DNA of 64,000 nucleotides, taken from Pachypanchax playfairii. Lineage: Eukaryota > Chordata > Actinopteri > Cyprinodontiformes > Aplocheilidae. The stretch is taken from positions 6,198,109 through 6,262,108 of the forward strand of contig SSNP01000005.1 in NCBI GenBank assembly GCA_006937955.1. Direction: 5' to 3'. Positions 10,614 to 23,600 of this stretch are shown here, piece by piece. The notes below the pieces were generated by a model. That model was not told the origin of the DNA, ran no database searches, and worked only from the letters and a program-made list of their open reading frames with translations. The position numbers were made by a program, and so were the translations under genes. Position 1 is the first letter of the stretch. Each line of letters opens with the position of its first letter.

Positions 10614-13600
10614 ATGGGAAAGAAAAGTCGTCTTCCAGGAGGAACTGTTGGTCGGAGAACGATCCTACAGCTTTCTCCACCTGGAAGCCGCGGTGGGAAC
10701 GCTGGAGACCGGGACGAAGCGAATTCAGGAACCGATGGTGCGTCTTTGAACATATTAGCGTAGCAGCGTGTTAGCATAGGCTAGCTCATTATTAGCAAGC
10801 TAGCAGCTTAAAGACCAAGCAGGGGCCTACTTGTTCCAAAATGTTTACTCGTTTTCAAGTTTGGTCTAAACACACATTTAAACCAAATTCTTATTTTATT
10901 CAAAAAACCTAAACTTTTGGTTTTAGTGATTCTGCTATAAACTAGAGGCTTAAACGAAAGTAGATAGTAGGCCTACAGAAGAATAACATAATCTGTGTAT
11001 ATATATAAAACGATATATATTGACCATAAAATGCTTAATTTTAAAGAGAAACGATCATTTTACTTCGACAGTTTGTTAATAAAACCATCGAACCTTAAAC
11101 TTTTAATTTTGTGCAGATGATCAAGACAGCGATGGACAGAGATTCATAAAGCACACAAGTATGAAGGCACCAACAGTAAAAGCCACAGGTGAGATTAAAA
11201 AGGTGTTTGTGATACAATGCAGTACAATAATAATTTGAGTGATAAAAGTTGGTAAAATGTTGCCTTGCAGTGAGAAGGTCTTTGGTTCGAAACCTGACTG
11301 CATGTTCTCCCCGTGCATACAGCTTCCTCCCACATACCAAAAAAATGGTTGTTGTTGTTATTTGGCAAATCTAAATTGTCTCTAGGTTTGTGTTTGTCTA
11401 TATGTGACCCTGTGCTGGACTGGTGACCTGTCCAGTTGTAACTCTGCCTCTCACCCAATGACCGCTGAAGATACACATCAGCTCCCCGTGACCCTGAGCG
11501 ACACAAGCGGGTGCACATAATGACTGACTGGTAAAACCTGTATTTCCTTGTCATTTAGAGGGTTTGTCCTTGCTTGGAGCTTACGAGGACAGCGATGAAG
11601 AAGATGCTGGAAACCGTTCAGCAGTGAATTCCCAACACAACCAGTCAACAGACATCGATAGTACGCTGGCCAATTTTATGGCAGTAAGTATATTGTAATT
11701 GATTATCAACTTGTAGGAAGTTCAGTGATCAGATTTTACAGCGCAGTCTAATCCATGCACTCTGAGCTTGAAAAGTACTTACCAAGTGTCTTATTTTTTT
11801 TACCCATGTTTACCCAAGGTTACCCAAACATGTGTGATTCCATTTCTCTCACTGCAGGAAATTGATGCGATCACAACTCAGCCAAATACAGATGATGCAG
11901 CTGCTCCTCATTCCTCCATTCCAAATGCTACCCCTCCAAAACCAGAGGGTAAAGCTCCAGAGCCAGCAGAGGATGGACAAAATCAACAAAACACAGAGTT
12001 TGAATACAATACGCAGTACTCACTTGCAGGAGGTAAATATCTTTACAGTTTTCATGTCAAGTTTCCATGTTTATAGTAGGTTTTGTTTATTTGGCACAAG
12101 GACGTTTCATGTTGCACATGTCTTCATAAAAACAAGAAAGACTACCTTCTGATGAGTCACAGTTTGAAAGTAGCATTTTTTATTTAACCCTAAAACACCT
12201 TTGTTGACACACACACACAGTCTGGAAAAAATGTGTTTGAGTTGGGTCTGTTAACAGCAGCCTGTGATTAGGTTTATAATGTTTGGTTAAATTTGCCGTA
12301 ACTGTTGCCATTTCTTTCAAAACAGTTCAGAATGAATGTATTTGTATTTCAGTGGGGGTGGAGATGGGAGACTGGCAGGAAGTATGGGACGAGAATTCTG
12401 GTTGCTATTACTACTGGAATACTTTGACCAATGAGGTTTCTTGGGAACTGCCACATTATTTAGCTGATCAAGTGCAAAGCCTGGGACATTATGCAAACCG
12501 GTAAGAAAAGCAAAAACATCTGCTAAAATGAGTTTGTACTACACACATCTCAAATACCTTTGGTCCTAAGAGGGTGTTTTGTCTTCTACTTGGCAGCACC
12601 AGCGTCAATGGCAATAGCTCAGCTCATGCAGGTTATTACGCAGAGGAAAATACTGCATCTGTTGCAGCACCAACAGCTGAAAAGGAGATCAAAGGGAAAG
12701 TGAGTTTAATTTAGATCTACTGTGAATCGACTTGTTTATGTACTTAAGATAAAATCAAATTGATTTCAAATATGTTGCATTTGATTTTGTCTCAGGAAGT
12801 TATAGAAAGTGTTGTCGGCCTTACAAGTGAAGAGGAGGAGCGTCGGGGAGTGGCTGCATCTCTCCTTGCTCCACTGATTCCTTCCGAAGTGAAAGAAGCA
12901 GAAGAAAAATGGAGAAAAAGATTGCTTAAGGGTTTGGATGAGTCAGACACTTTGGATTCTGATGGAGAGGGATCAAGGCCTGCAGCATCCCCCTCTGTGC
13001 CAGTTCAAGAAGCAGACCTGGTCACCACAGTCCAAAAAGATACTTGTGCCAAGAAGCTGTCGGGAGACGATTCAGATGCTGAGGATGAGCCAGAAGAAGA
13101 CACCATGGAGCTGGAGATGGCTCTGGAGAGGAAAAAGGTGGGCATTCATTGCTGTTTAGTGGGGAAACTTTTTCTTTTTAATGCAAGACTTTTCAAATTA
13201 TGAGCACACACAACTGGGTCTGATACAAGTTTCCATGGGGTCTCAAATCATGGATCATGGTCTCAGAGTCCTTGTAGCCAAACTTGAAGTAAAATACATA
13301 TTTGTCTGTGCTACTCTCCAAGTTTAATGTCTCATTAACATCTGGTTCTTAGGCTGAACTCCGGGCACTCGAGGAAGGTGATGGCAGTGCCGGTGGTTCG
13401 AGTCCAATGTCTGAAGCTAGTCAAGAAGCCACAGGATCTCGTGGTATCCTGCTACAGAAGAAACGGTGGAAAGCTGTTTTTCCCTCTGCTCCCAGCCCAG
13501 ATTCTAACAGTAGAAGCTCAGATTTACTAGAAAATACAGAAGCAGGTGAGTTTCAGTGTTTAGTCTGTTGTGAAGTGGGTGTACCGGTACAATCAACAAG

Positions 13601-16600
13601 TTCTCCAAACTTTTTCTACGTAAATCTGGATGACTGAAAACATCTTTTGTCTTTTTAGCACTTCCTAAAGTCTTGGAAAGTCTTGTGGAAGGAGAGGATA
13701 AAGAAGCAGAAAAGTCTGAGGACATGGCAGTTTCAAAACCTCCTGTCAAGGAGGAAGTGGAGACCCCTGAACTAAAGGTTAGTTCAACAACAACACTAAT
13801 AGTCAAAAATAATAAACTGATATTTATAATTAACTTCTTTTTTAATTGAAGTTTCAGATCGGTGAACTGGCCAACACCTTAACCAGTAAGATGGAGTTCC
13901 TGGGAATAAACAAGAAGACAATCTCAAACTTTCACTTGCTTCTGCTTCAGACTGAGGTGAGAGGATTGTTCAAGTTTTTTAAGCTTTCATTTGCGGCTGT
14001 GTCATCCTGAATTATCAAATATTTAACATTTTGTGTCATGTAATTTTGTGCTGGCATGTAGCAGTATTTAATATTTAAAATTCTCATGATAATTCATCAT
14101 AAGGTGTCTCATTAGAAACTTCCTGTTATTAATTTTACATCTTGCTCATCTTTCTTGTAGATGTTCTGTCTTTATCTGTTTTTATACTCTCTCCTTACTC
14201 TTCAGTTTTAATCACTGTGTATCCGGCGCTTCTCTTTTCCTTGTGTAGACACGGATTGCTGACTGGAGGGAAGGTGCACTGAATGGGATCTATCTTCGCA
14301 AGAAGCTGCAAGAAGCTGCTGAACACATAAAATATTATGAACTTAACGCCACCCCTAAAGGCTGGTCCTGCCACTGGGACAGGTACGCGTTCCTTACCTT
14401 TCACATCTATAACCTCCCTCGCCCCCCAGAAATCTTACGGTGTCTCAGCACCTCCCTCGGTGCCAATGTTGCAGCCTTTGTAACATGACTTGGGGAGAAA
14501 CTTAACCTGTCCGAGTGGATTTCCAGAAGTAGACTTGAGGTTTCTGTGATACAGTCCTTGCACGTACTAATAGGCGAGCATCCACTCTGGGCCAGCCTGC
14601 TTCCTGTTAATACCTGACAGAGACGACTCCCATGTCCCTGTAACTGACTCTTAAGCCCTTTGTTGTGGGGACATTTGTAGACTGTTTACTCAGGGAAAAA
14701 CACTGGGAGATTGTATGTTAGAAGGGTTGGTTTTTCGGGGAAGCCTTGCACTTTACAGGACTGCAACACCCAGAATGCAAAGCAGACAGCGATGCCCTGG
14801 AAGCGACAAGTGTCATGCATCAAACAAAATGTGAAGATGGAACAATGACGGGGAATCCAGCAGGTCAGACCAACTCCATTTTATATGTCTTCCTGTTTTT
14901 TAATTACTATTTTGTTTTTATGTAAGAAGAATTGATTGTGTGATTGTAATTTTGGATTTCTGATTGTTGATGATGATAATGGTGTTTCCTTCCTGGTGTC
15001 TTCCTGTATCTGGGAGGGAATGGTTGTCTAAAACAGAAAATATGACAACCATGATGTGAGCAACTGAAAAGCTACTTTCAGGACCTAGAGATGATTTATT
15101 TTACATTATTTATTCTTGAGAGCAAGGTGGGTCCCCTGTCCACACCCATAATGACACTCTAATTGGACCCTCTTTCTGGTTTACTGAAATTGCTGCCCAT
15201 ATCAACAATCCTGATCCCTTTTGTGCCATTATGTGCACTTCCTTGCCCCACTGTCCCAGGGTATCATGGCGCTCTGAAAGTTTAAAGGACAGCGGTTGAG
15301 ACGGTTGTTTTCTATGTCTGTTGTTCCATTCTTTAGAGAGCACAGGCGGTATTTCTATGTGAGGGATCGGACTGGCGCCTCCCAGTGGGAGTTTCCAACA
15401 GAGGAGGACAAGGAGGAGGACCCTAAAGATGATCCATGCACTCAGACTCTGAGCCAAGGGGATACCAAAACCTCTAGTTCAGCTGGTTTGATTACAGGTC
15501 AGTCTTTCACTGGTGTATCCTATTTTTTGTTGTAATGGTACCAGGAAGAACTAGCATCACGGATCACACTCCTCCACTCTACAGTGCTGCTGGACCAACT
15601 GAACAATCACCTGACTTCCTCTTGTTTTGTTTTTTTTCCAACAGAATCTTCTACCTATTCTGCTCTGCCGCCGCCGCCACCTCAACCCAGTTCATCTTCA
15701 TTCTGGTCCCCATCCCAACCGCCACTTCCTGACAGCCCTCCTCCCCCTTCCACTAACCCCCCACCTCCCCCTCTCCCCCCAGATTCACCACCTCCCCCTC
15801 CTCCCCCTCCTGACAGCGATGGAGAGATTATGGAGGTGGAGATGGAGGTGGATGACGATAATGATGATGAGCCTCCAGCACCTGGAACAGAGGAGGAGGG
15901 TGGAAGGTCTGCCAGCATGAAGGTGAGGAAGCAGTTTCTTTTAATTTATCAAGTTGTGCAGTTTCACATTTTAAAGACACTGTTTTAATTTCAAATTTTG
16001 ATTTTTAACAGATTATTGAGTCAACCAATTCTCTGGGGAAAGGTCAGAAACGCAAATCTGGTCAGATGAGTAAAACCGTAATGATTGGAAGCAGTCCCAT
16101 CATCTACACGCAGACAGCTGTTAATGCAGGTAAATAATTTTTAAGGGATCAAAACAGTTCTGACTCTAGTGATCTTTTATCTGGCTTTGGATTTAAAATA
16201 CTTTTACATCCCAAATTTAAACAAGCATTATTTTAACTCAGACATAATGTTTGTTTTTTTTTCCACAGCACCTATAATGTCAGCAGCTGCATATTGGGGT
16301 ATGCCAGCTGTAACTGCCCCGTTGGTCCCTTGTGAACCTCTGGTCCCACCTGTACCAGTCCTTCCTCCTCAGCCACCACTGCCACCATCCCAACCCACTT
16401 ATGAACCCCCCATAACCAAAGTGCTACCCGTGGACAAGACCAAGAAGCCAAAAAAGGATAAGGTTAGTGTTTAAACCACTACCTGAATGTCACACATCTA
16501 AGAACATGTATTTGTTTATTCTTCCATTCACTCATTTTTCTTTTTTCAGTCAAAGAAGAGTAAAACCAAAATGCCTTCTCTGGTAAAGAAGTGGCAGAGT

Positions 16601-16890
16601 ATTCAGAAGGAGTTAGACGAGGAAGAGAAGAGCAGCTCCAGCGATGAAGACCGAGAGCAAATTGCCAAAAAGAGTATTGAGGATTGGAAGCAACAGCAAC
16701 TCGTAACGTGCGTTTCTACAGACTCTTTTTCAGTTGTTCAACTGATTTATTGCCCTAATAGTGTTTGTTGTAGTAATGTTCATGTTTTTTATCCTGCAGG
16801 GGAAAAGCTTCGAAGAATGCTAACTTTGAGGCTCTACCGGATGACTGGAGAGAACGACTCAAGAAACGAAAGATGATGAATAGCACGTAA
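10614..16890 (+). CDS. fnbp4: formin-binding protein 4
   Basis: FNBP4 is a nuclear, WW-domain protein that binds Pro-rich FH1 segments of formins. Seventeen coding exons join in phase to 879 residues: 10614-10737, 11117-11188, 11559-11683, 11858-12032, 12353-12500, 12597-12699, 12796-13137, 13353-13545, 13659-13777, 13852-13956, 14249-14382, 15337-15497, 15645-15922, 16012-16129, 16269-16462, 16550-16707 and 16800-16890. WW domain 1 reads GDWQEVWDENSGCYYYWN...WELP, and WW domain 2 reads GWSCHWDREHRRYFYV...QWEFP, split between exons 11 and 12. A long proline block (exon 13) is followed by an acidic EVEMEVDDD stretch. The C-terminus MPSLVKKWQSIQKELDEEE...NANFEALPDDWRERLKKRKM is almost identical to human. 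The neighbour agbl2 is the same as in human 11p11.2. Confidence 0.96.
11240..11535 (+). repeat. tRNA-type SINE-like repeat in fnbp4 intron 2
   Basis: The sequence has a tRNA B-box-like GGTTCGAAACC at 11284-11294, then the motifs GCATGTTCTCCCCGTGCAT, CTTCCTCCCACA, AAATTGTCTCTAGG, GGACTGGTGACCTGTCC and GCCTCTCACCCAATGACCGCTG. These in this order typify an abundant teleost SINE-like family. Diverged copies lie at 24310-24590 (plus) and 58085-58235 (minus). Family name not assigned. Confidence 0.7.
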
Positions 16891-17454
16891 CTTCTAGCCA
16901 GGGTCATGCGCTGCTTTGACAGTGTTTGTAAATCCACTCCTGCCTACACAGAAAACTCGCCCTTCACAAGAGACAAACTTCTGGTTAAATCTCAGTGGAG
17001 TTTATTTTCTTGATGATGGAGACATTTGGAAGCCCTCACATGGCAGGCCATTCTCATACAGGGTTTTGAATGTCTTTTTTTTGTATTTCTAACTTTAAAC
17101 GTGCCAAGCGAGCTGAGGTAATAATGTTGTCACGTTTTTGTACAGACCCAGTTCACCACAGTTTGTTTGGCAGAATTCTATATTTTAATTGAGTGTTTAG
17201 ATTTTTTTTTTTTTTTACTATGTACATATCGTTTTTTTTAGACTGTGTTCCCCACCATGTGAATCATTTTGGTCAGCATTTGCTGTTGTGAATGTGCTAT
17301 ATAAATAAATTTGACATTGACATATGAAAAGGGGGGAAGGTTGTGTTTGTAGGTGGTGTGGGAATGTTATGGAACTTGTATATTTTGTAAAAGAAAAAAA
17401 ATGACTGATTTTTTTTTTCCAAAATGTGTTGTATTATTCTGTAAAAATATTTTA

Positions 17455-17460
17455 AATAAA
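17455..17460 (+). terminator. fnbp4 candidate poly(A) signal
   Basis: An AATAAA hexamer about 570 bp after the stop codon, followed by T-rich sequence. An earlier AATAAA lies at 17304-17309 next to GTGCTATATAAATAAA. Which is used cannot be told from sequence. Confidence 0.45.
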
Positions 17461-17550
17461 ATGTACTTGTTATAATTGCTTTTACTAATGTGAACTTCTG
17501 TCATTTTGATAATAGTTTTATTAATGCATTAATTACGGATTTGCCCTTTT

Positions 17551-17597
17551 ATTTCCATGGCAACCGCGCTGTTTTGTCACGTGGTTGCCCTAGCAAC
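17551..17597 (+). promoter_or_regulatory. tandem RFX X-box motifs upstream of agbl2
   Basis: GTTGCCCTAGCAAC at 17584-17597 is a perfect GTNRCC-N2-RGYAAC X-box. A second, half-matching site (ATTTCCATGGCAAC) lies at 17551-17564. They sit about 90-135 bp before the agbl2 ATG. RFX factors use such sites to drive ciliary genes. Confidence 0.75.
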
Positions 17598-17687
17598 GTG
17601 CCGTGCTTCGTTTTCGTTAGAATGTAACCAACTTCTCTTCTACACAAAGATTCTTTTTTTCCTCTTAAAAGATTATATTCTTCAAAT

Positions 17688-20600
17688 ATGACGGTGAGTG
17701 ACCAACAGACATTTATGCACAAAGATGAGTAGGGTTGTAAGCTAATCGTAATGTTAGCATTAAGGAATAGCTTTCAAGAAGTTGGTTTAAAATGTTCGAG
17801 CCGCTGAAAAAATATGTTCGTAATTAATTAAACGTGATTTAGCTGAATAAAAAGTAGAAATTAAGGGCCGTAGCCTAACGAACATATCAAGAAGTCAAAA
17901 GTGCTGTTTAAAGAAACCGGAAGGACATACAGAGTTTGAAATAGCTTTGATTGTTTTGGTCTTATAAATATTTTCATGACGGATCTATATTTGAACCAAT
18001 ATTTGACATGTAGTTGGAATTTAATGCAAAATAAAATTTCGGAATTACTGGCGAACTCCAGGAATTCCAACAACACCCTTTCAAAATAAAGGTATGAAAA
18101 AGACCTGCGCTTAATGATTTTTTAAACATTTTAATGAAAATACAAATTCTAAATGTGACTTTGCAAACAGAATAACATTTTTTTAGGAAAACCAAGTTAG
18201 CATAACAAAAGTAAAATATTCACTTTTAATTTTTAATTGGACCTTACTGTGTTTGTGCTTTATTTCATCTGTCCAGTCAGTTTAGCTGCATTTGATTGAA
18301 ACTGGCTGCTATTTCTGTGTCCTGCTTTAACTTTTGCTGTTATACATTCAAATTACATTATAAATGCCCAAACCTTCTGACTGTCTTAAAGTGTTTTAGG
18401 GTTTTGTTGTAAAACCCAATTAGAAGCTGTTTTGTACAAAGTAATAACCATGATCCTAATTCTAAACGCTTTAATTGAACCACTGTACATTCTGGATTTC
18501 TAAAATATACCTATACTATTTTTGAAATGATAAAAAGACATTAATGACTTCCATTTTCCTTTCAGGCAGGGAGAACTTCAGCTATTGTGTCTGCCATCAG
18601 GAATTTATGGAGTAACTATCAGGTGGACAAATCGGATACAAATGATTCCAACAAAGAAGATGTAGTAGCAAGGAGGAAGCAATGTGAGATGGTTTTTCAA
18701 TGTATCTTCATATGAGGGTTAAAAATAAGGACTGCATCTGAAACTGGTCATATCATCTGGTCATATAATCTCTGTTTGAAATAAAATCAGGACAGAACTG
18801 TCATTAAGTGTTATTTGTGTTCCTACAGTATCTCTGGACTTAAGTCAGACTCTGCGCACCAGACAGCTGCTCATAAACTTACATGATGGTCAACCTGTCT
18901 TGAGTCTAAGGTCACCACTGAACCTTGTTAACTTCCCAACTATTCCCCGCCCCTGTTGGCCAATAGAGAGTGAGGTCATCAGCGACATCATCCAACACAT
19001 AGGTAACTTTGTTTTAACTCAGTCTTTTATATCACAAGGTCTGTTACAGACAGTCAGTAACTCATCAGAGGGGGATTTAGTTAAACAGCTTCAAAGCTTA
19101 TTTTCTGTTTAATATGTAATGACCCACAGAGTTTGTGTTTTGTAGAGTGGGAGCCTCCTGATCCAGAGCCTTTTTATCAGGCTTCAGGACGCGAGGAGAC
19201 ACCCGTACCAGTTGGAGAGGAACGGGGGAAGGTGGTTTACTGCAGTGACTCAGGTAACTCCTGATAACAATCGTGTTTTTCTTCAACCATCAGGCTGTTT
19301 GTTATCTGTATTAAACATTTTAATAAATTGAGTTACTACAACTTCTAATTTCCCTTCAGGAATTAATAAAATATATATAAAATATGTTTGAATTGAAGTT
19401 GAATTACACAGTTATTATGAACCTGTAGAGCATTTATACTATCTAGGAGCATCTTTTTGCAGAAATCTTTAAAGAATCATCAACTATTCCTGAACAAATC
19501 TTTCTTGCCATCAATATATCTTTTTTAAGGCTATTTTGTGCTGCTCTTAAGTTATTTAAATTCATTATTAAATTAATTGAGTTGGCTTTTCTCATTCCTT
19601 GAAGCTACCAAACGTCCCTACTTCACCTGCTCTCGTGTTTGGGGAAGCTCAGGATTCGTTCAGATCGCTCCTTCCCATGTCAGTCACTCAGACGTCAGCC
19701 TTGAGTTTGAGTCCCGCTTTGAGAGCGGTAACCTTCAGAAGGCTGTCCAAGTGTGAGTCTTCTCATCATTTACCTTTCGCTTTTTATTTTTTTTTACATC
19801 CACCATAGATTTTACCATTAATCTAATTTAGCTTAAGTTTCCCTCTATCCATCTCTGTGTTGCTCGGTCAGAGGGGTTTATGACTATGAGCTCACCCTGC
19901 GTACGGACATGTACACCTTCAAGCACACTCAGTGGTTCTACTTCAGGGTCCGGAACATGAAGCCTGGAGTGACGTATCGCTTCACCATCACCAACCTGAT
20001 GAAGAGCAGCAGTCTGTATTCTCATGGCTTGAAACCCCTCCTGTATTCAGAGAGAGCTGCTGCAGAGAAAGGTGTTGGGTGGCAACGCGCGGGTTCTAAT
20101 ATCAGACACTATCGCAACTGCAGTCAGGTAACATCTGGATCAACTTTGGTGTGAATAATTAAGGTTAAGATTAAAGAGGAAAACCAGGAACTTCTGGTAA
20201 AAAGAAACTGATAAATAATGTATTCATTATGTTATTTCTAGAATATCTTTAATTTCTTTAAAAAAACCTTGTCTTTCTGCATGTTTAGAATGCAAAGGAG
20301 AACGACGATGAGACCATCACCTTGTACTCGCTCACCTGGACTCTTCAGTTCCCCTACGACTCAGACACCTGCTACCTGGCCCACTGCTACCCCTACACCT
20401 ACTCACACCTGCAGCGCTACCTCAAACGGATTACTTCCAATCCAGCAGTGGCGTCATTCTGTAAAGTGCGGGTCTTGTGTCAGAGTCTTGCAGGGAACGC
20501 CGTGTATGTCATGACCATAACGTCCAGAGAGGTGAGCAGGCTTGAAAACAAAAACAAGAAAGCTGTGGTGGTGACGGCACGAGTGCACCCCGGGGAGACC

Positions 20601-23600
20601 AACGGGTCCTGGGTGATGGAGGGATTCCTCGACTTTCTGCTCGGAAACTCAGATGATGCTCAAATACTCAGGGATAATTTTATTTTCAAGGTGCTGATTC
20701 TGTTTTTTTTTTTCTAACTTAGTGTGCTCATCATTACGGTGAAGGTTGGTTGTTAAATGTTTTCACAACATTCTGGTCATTTATTTTTTCTTCTCTGTGG
20801 GCCTGTAGGTGGTGCCTATGTTAAACCCTGATGGTGTGGTGGTGGGGAACTACCGCTGCTCTTTGGCAGGCAGGGACCTCAACAGGAATTATAAGACAAT
20901 GCTCAAGGATTCCTTTCCCTCTGTGTGGCACACCCGAAACATGGTGGAAAGGTAACACTCTGCAATAAACACGCAGAAACAAAAATACATCAGTCTGTCA
21001 GGAAATATTAAGGTCAAGAAAGGTAAAGCTAAACGTGGTTTAAACATCACTATGAGCAAATTTTCACAAGAGCTTTTTGTTCAAAGTTTCTGCATTTGTT
21101 TTACACAAAAGACATTAAATCAATCAAACACATTTTCACCTGCTTTTAGAAACAAATCAACCAACAAGCTGAAATCTAATGCTCAAACAAGTCACTGCTT
21201 CACACATTTCTCAGGTTTTCTTTGTTTGCAGTATTTAAAGTGTCTGAATAATGACAAAAAATTTTTGGCTTTCAAATGAAACTTCCTATTTGATGAAACA
21301 AACTCTCCGCAGACTCATGGCTGAAACAGAAGTAGTTCTTTACTGTGATTTTCATGGCCACAACCGAAAAAACAACGTCTTCATCTATGGATGTAACAGC
21401 CGAAGGGAGGCTTCCCAAAAACTTGAAGAGAAGATTTTTCCACTCATGATGAGCAAGAATGCTGACAATAAGGTAGAATAACATTTTGCTTCCAGACATT
21501 GAAAATGACATTTTAGAACATCTGCTGAAAGCTCTGAATACAGAGACAGAATTATTTGTTTACTTGGTGTTTCATCCAAAATATCATCCTCCCCAGTTCT
21601 CCTTCAAGAGTTGTAAATTCCGGGTGCAGAAGAGCAAAGAGGGCACAGGACGCATCGTCATGTGGCGACTCGGCATCAGGAACAGCTACACCATGGAGGT
21701 CACCTTCGGAGGCTCCACACTAAGTGAATCCCTGCATGAGACTTTGTGTTTTTATCTAACTAACTTTTTGGCATATTCTAAAATTATATTTTTGAAATCT
21801 TTAGATGACAGGAGAGGGACCCACTTTACAACTCGAGACCTGAAGTCTCTGGGCTTTTACTTCTGTGACACGCTGCTGGACTTCTTTGACCCCGATCAGA
21901 CAAAGGTGAAACATAAAATAATGAATGATGCTGAAGTTTAAAGCTGGAGTGCGTAACTTTTACATGTCCGTGGATGTCCGTTTCAGCCAAGCCACTATCA
22001 GAGGAGATGACACAATGCAGATTAAGCCGATCGGCTCCTCAAACATCTCACGGTATTTTTCAAAATATATAATTTTTATTTTGCGTGTCCTCCGCGACAT
22101 TCCCGCGCTGTCGCACATGAAATTACGTCTTTTATGTCACAACAAGAAAAATAATAAGAAATAGAACGCAGTAGCAGCCGGCAGAACGTGAAGGTCGACA
22201 TGGCGGAGAATCCAAATAAACAGCCGAGAGACACTTATCGGGAAGTGGATCCTACCACGAAAAAAAAAAAAATTCCTGGACGTTCGGCAGAGGGACTATT
22301 GGCTAAGAAGGAAAGTGAGAAGGCAAACGCGAATTTGTATCGGCGTCGCTTTTCCTCAGTGGAGAGAAGAGATCTGGCTGATGTTCAGGGGTGCACATAA
22401 GTGGTCCGCAGGTCCGCACACACTGTCAAAATATAAAATGCGCACCAGATGAAAACCAGAGCGCCAAAGTTCCAGCTGATCAGCTGATTCTGTCTCTATC
22501 TGTGTCAGTTTGTGTCTGTCAGTTTACCAGTGTAACGGTTTTTCAGTCAGTCAGATCAGAGCAGCTGACTGCAGGATTCTGCATCTTGTCAAAACTGAAA
22601 AAAATCACTGAATAAGACAAATAGATCATTGTGGCCCCAACAGCTGACTAATAAATTTCAACACCAAACTGTTAAATGTAGATTAAAGTGAACAATCAAA
22701 CCTGTAAACAATCCACCCTGAACTCTGAAGGTTTTTTTACCAGTATTTTTATATTTTACTGGTTTCTCTTGATTTTTTCAACAATGAAATGATATTTATT
22801 GAAACAAATATAGAGCCAGGTAAAGTAAACAGACTGAATTTGAAGCTTGATTAAGACAGATACCGGTTGGAATAACAACGGCAGAGATAAAGCGGTGGCA
22901 GCTGGGCTTACGTCATATGGAAGCGCCAGCTTTATTGTTGTAATGACGCAAAAATTCCGCTAGGGGGCGACAGAAGTTACAGAAGTTACGCACTATGGCT
23001 TTAAACAGAAACATGGTCTTTATTACCAATGTTTATTCTCACTTCATGAAAGGAAAATATTTTATAACATAAAAATTGTATTTGAAAACTTGAATTGTTC
23101 AGTCTGGTATCACTGTGTTGAACATCTTACAGGTTTTTATGTTTTCCTTGTGTTTTTATCAGGTTTCATACTGTTTAACAGAACTGATGACACTGTTGAA
23201 GAAGAAAGTCAGAGAGAGAATCGGCAAAGATTTGGTTACTGATCGTAACATCACTGTGTCTGACCTGGAAACAAGGTAACTTGAACTTAATTAATCAAAT
23301 CACATGAAAGCTGAACTAAAGAAATATAAGATTAATATGGGATTCATTTAAAACACGCTTCTTTTATTGCAGCACCAACGGTTCTGACAGTTCAGATTCA
23401 GATGGACTTCCAGTTCATTTACTGAACCAGCCTCAAAATCCAGAGGTACTCTGACAAATCTCATCATCTTGAATTCAACATTTTCTTGATCCCAAAGGGA
23501 AATTATTTGTCAAAGTATTGACAAATTAAAAAAAATTCTATCAACTGCAATTAAATGTATAAATAACAGAATGTGTATCAAATCATCTACAAATAGATTG

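Noticed and set aside
14400..15336. Extra fnbp4 exon in the long intron 11
   Set aside because: The flanking exons join in phase and reproduce the human WW domain without any insertion; ORFs here look random.
15682..15918. Minus-strand Gly/Ser-rich ORF opposite fnbp4 exon 13
   Set aside because: It is the antisense of the polyproline-coding exon; the plus strand has the conserved protein.
17289..17320. GTGCTATATAAATAAATTTGAC as a retroposon tail in the fnbp4 3' UTR
   Set aside because: It resembles fish LINE/SINE 3' ends, but it is too short to separate from an ordinary poly(A) region.
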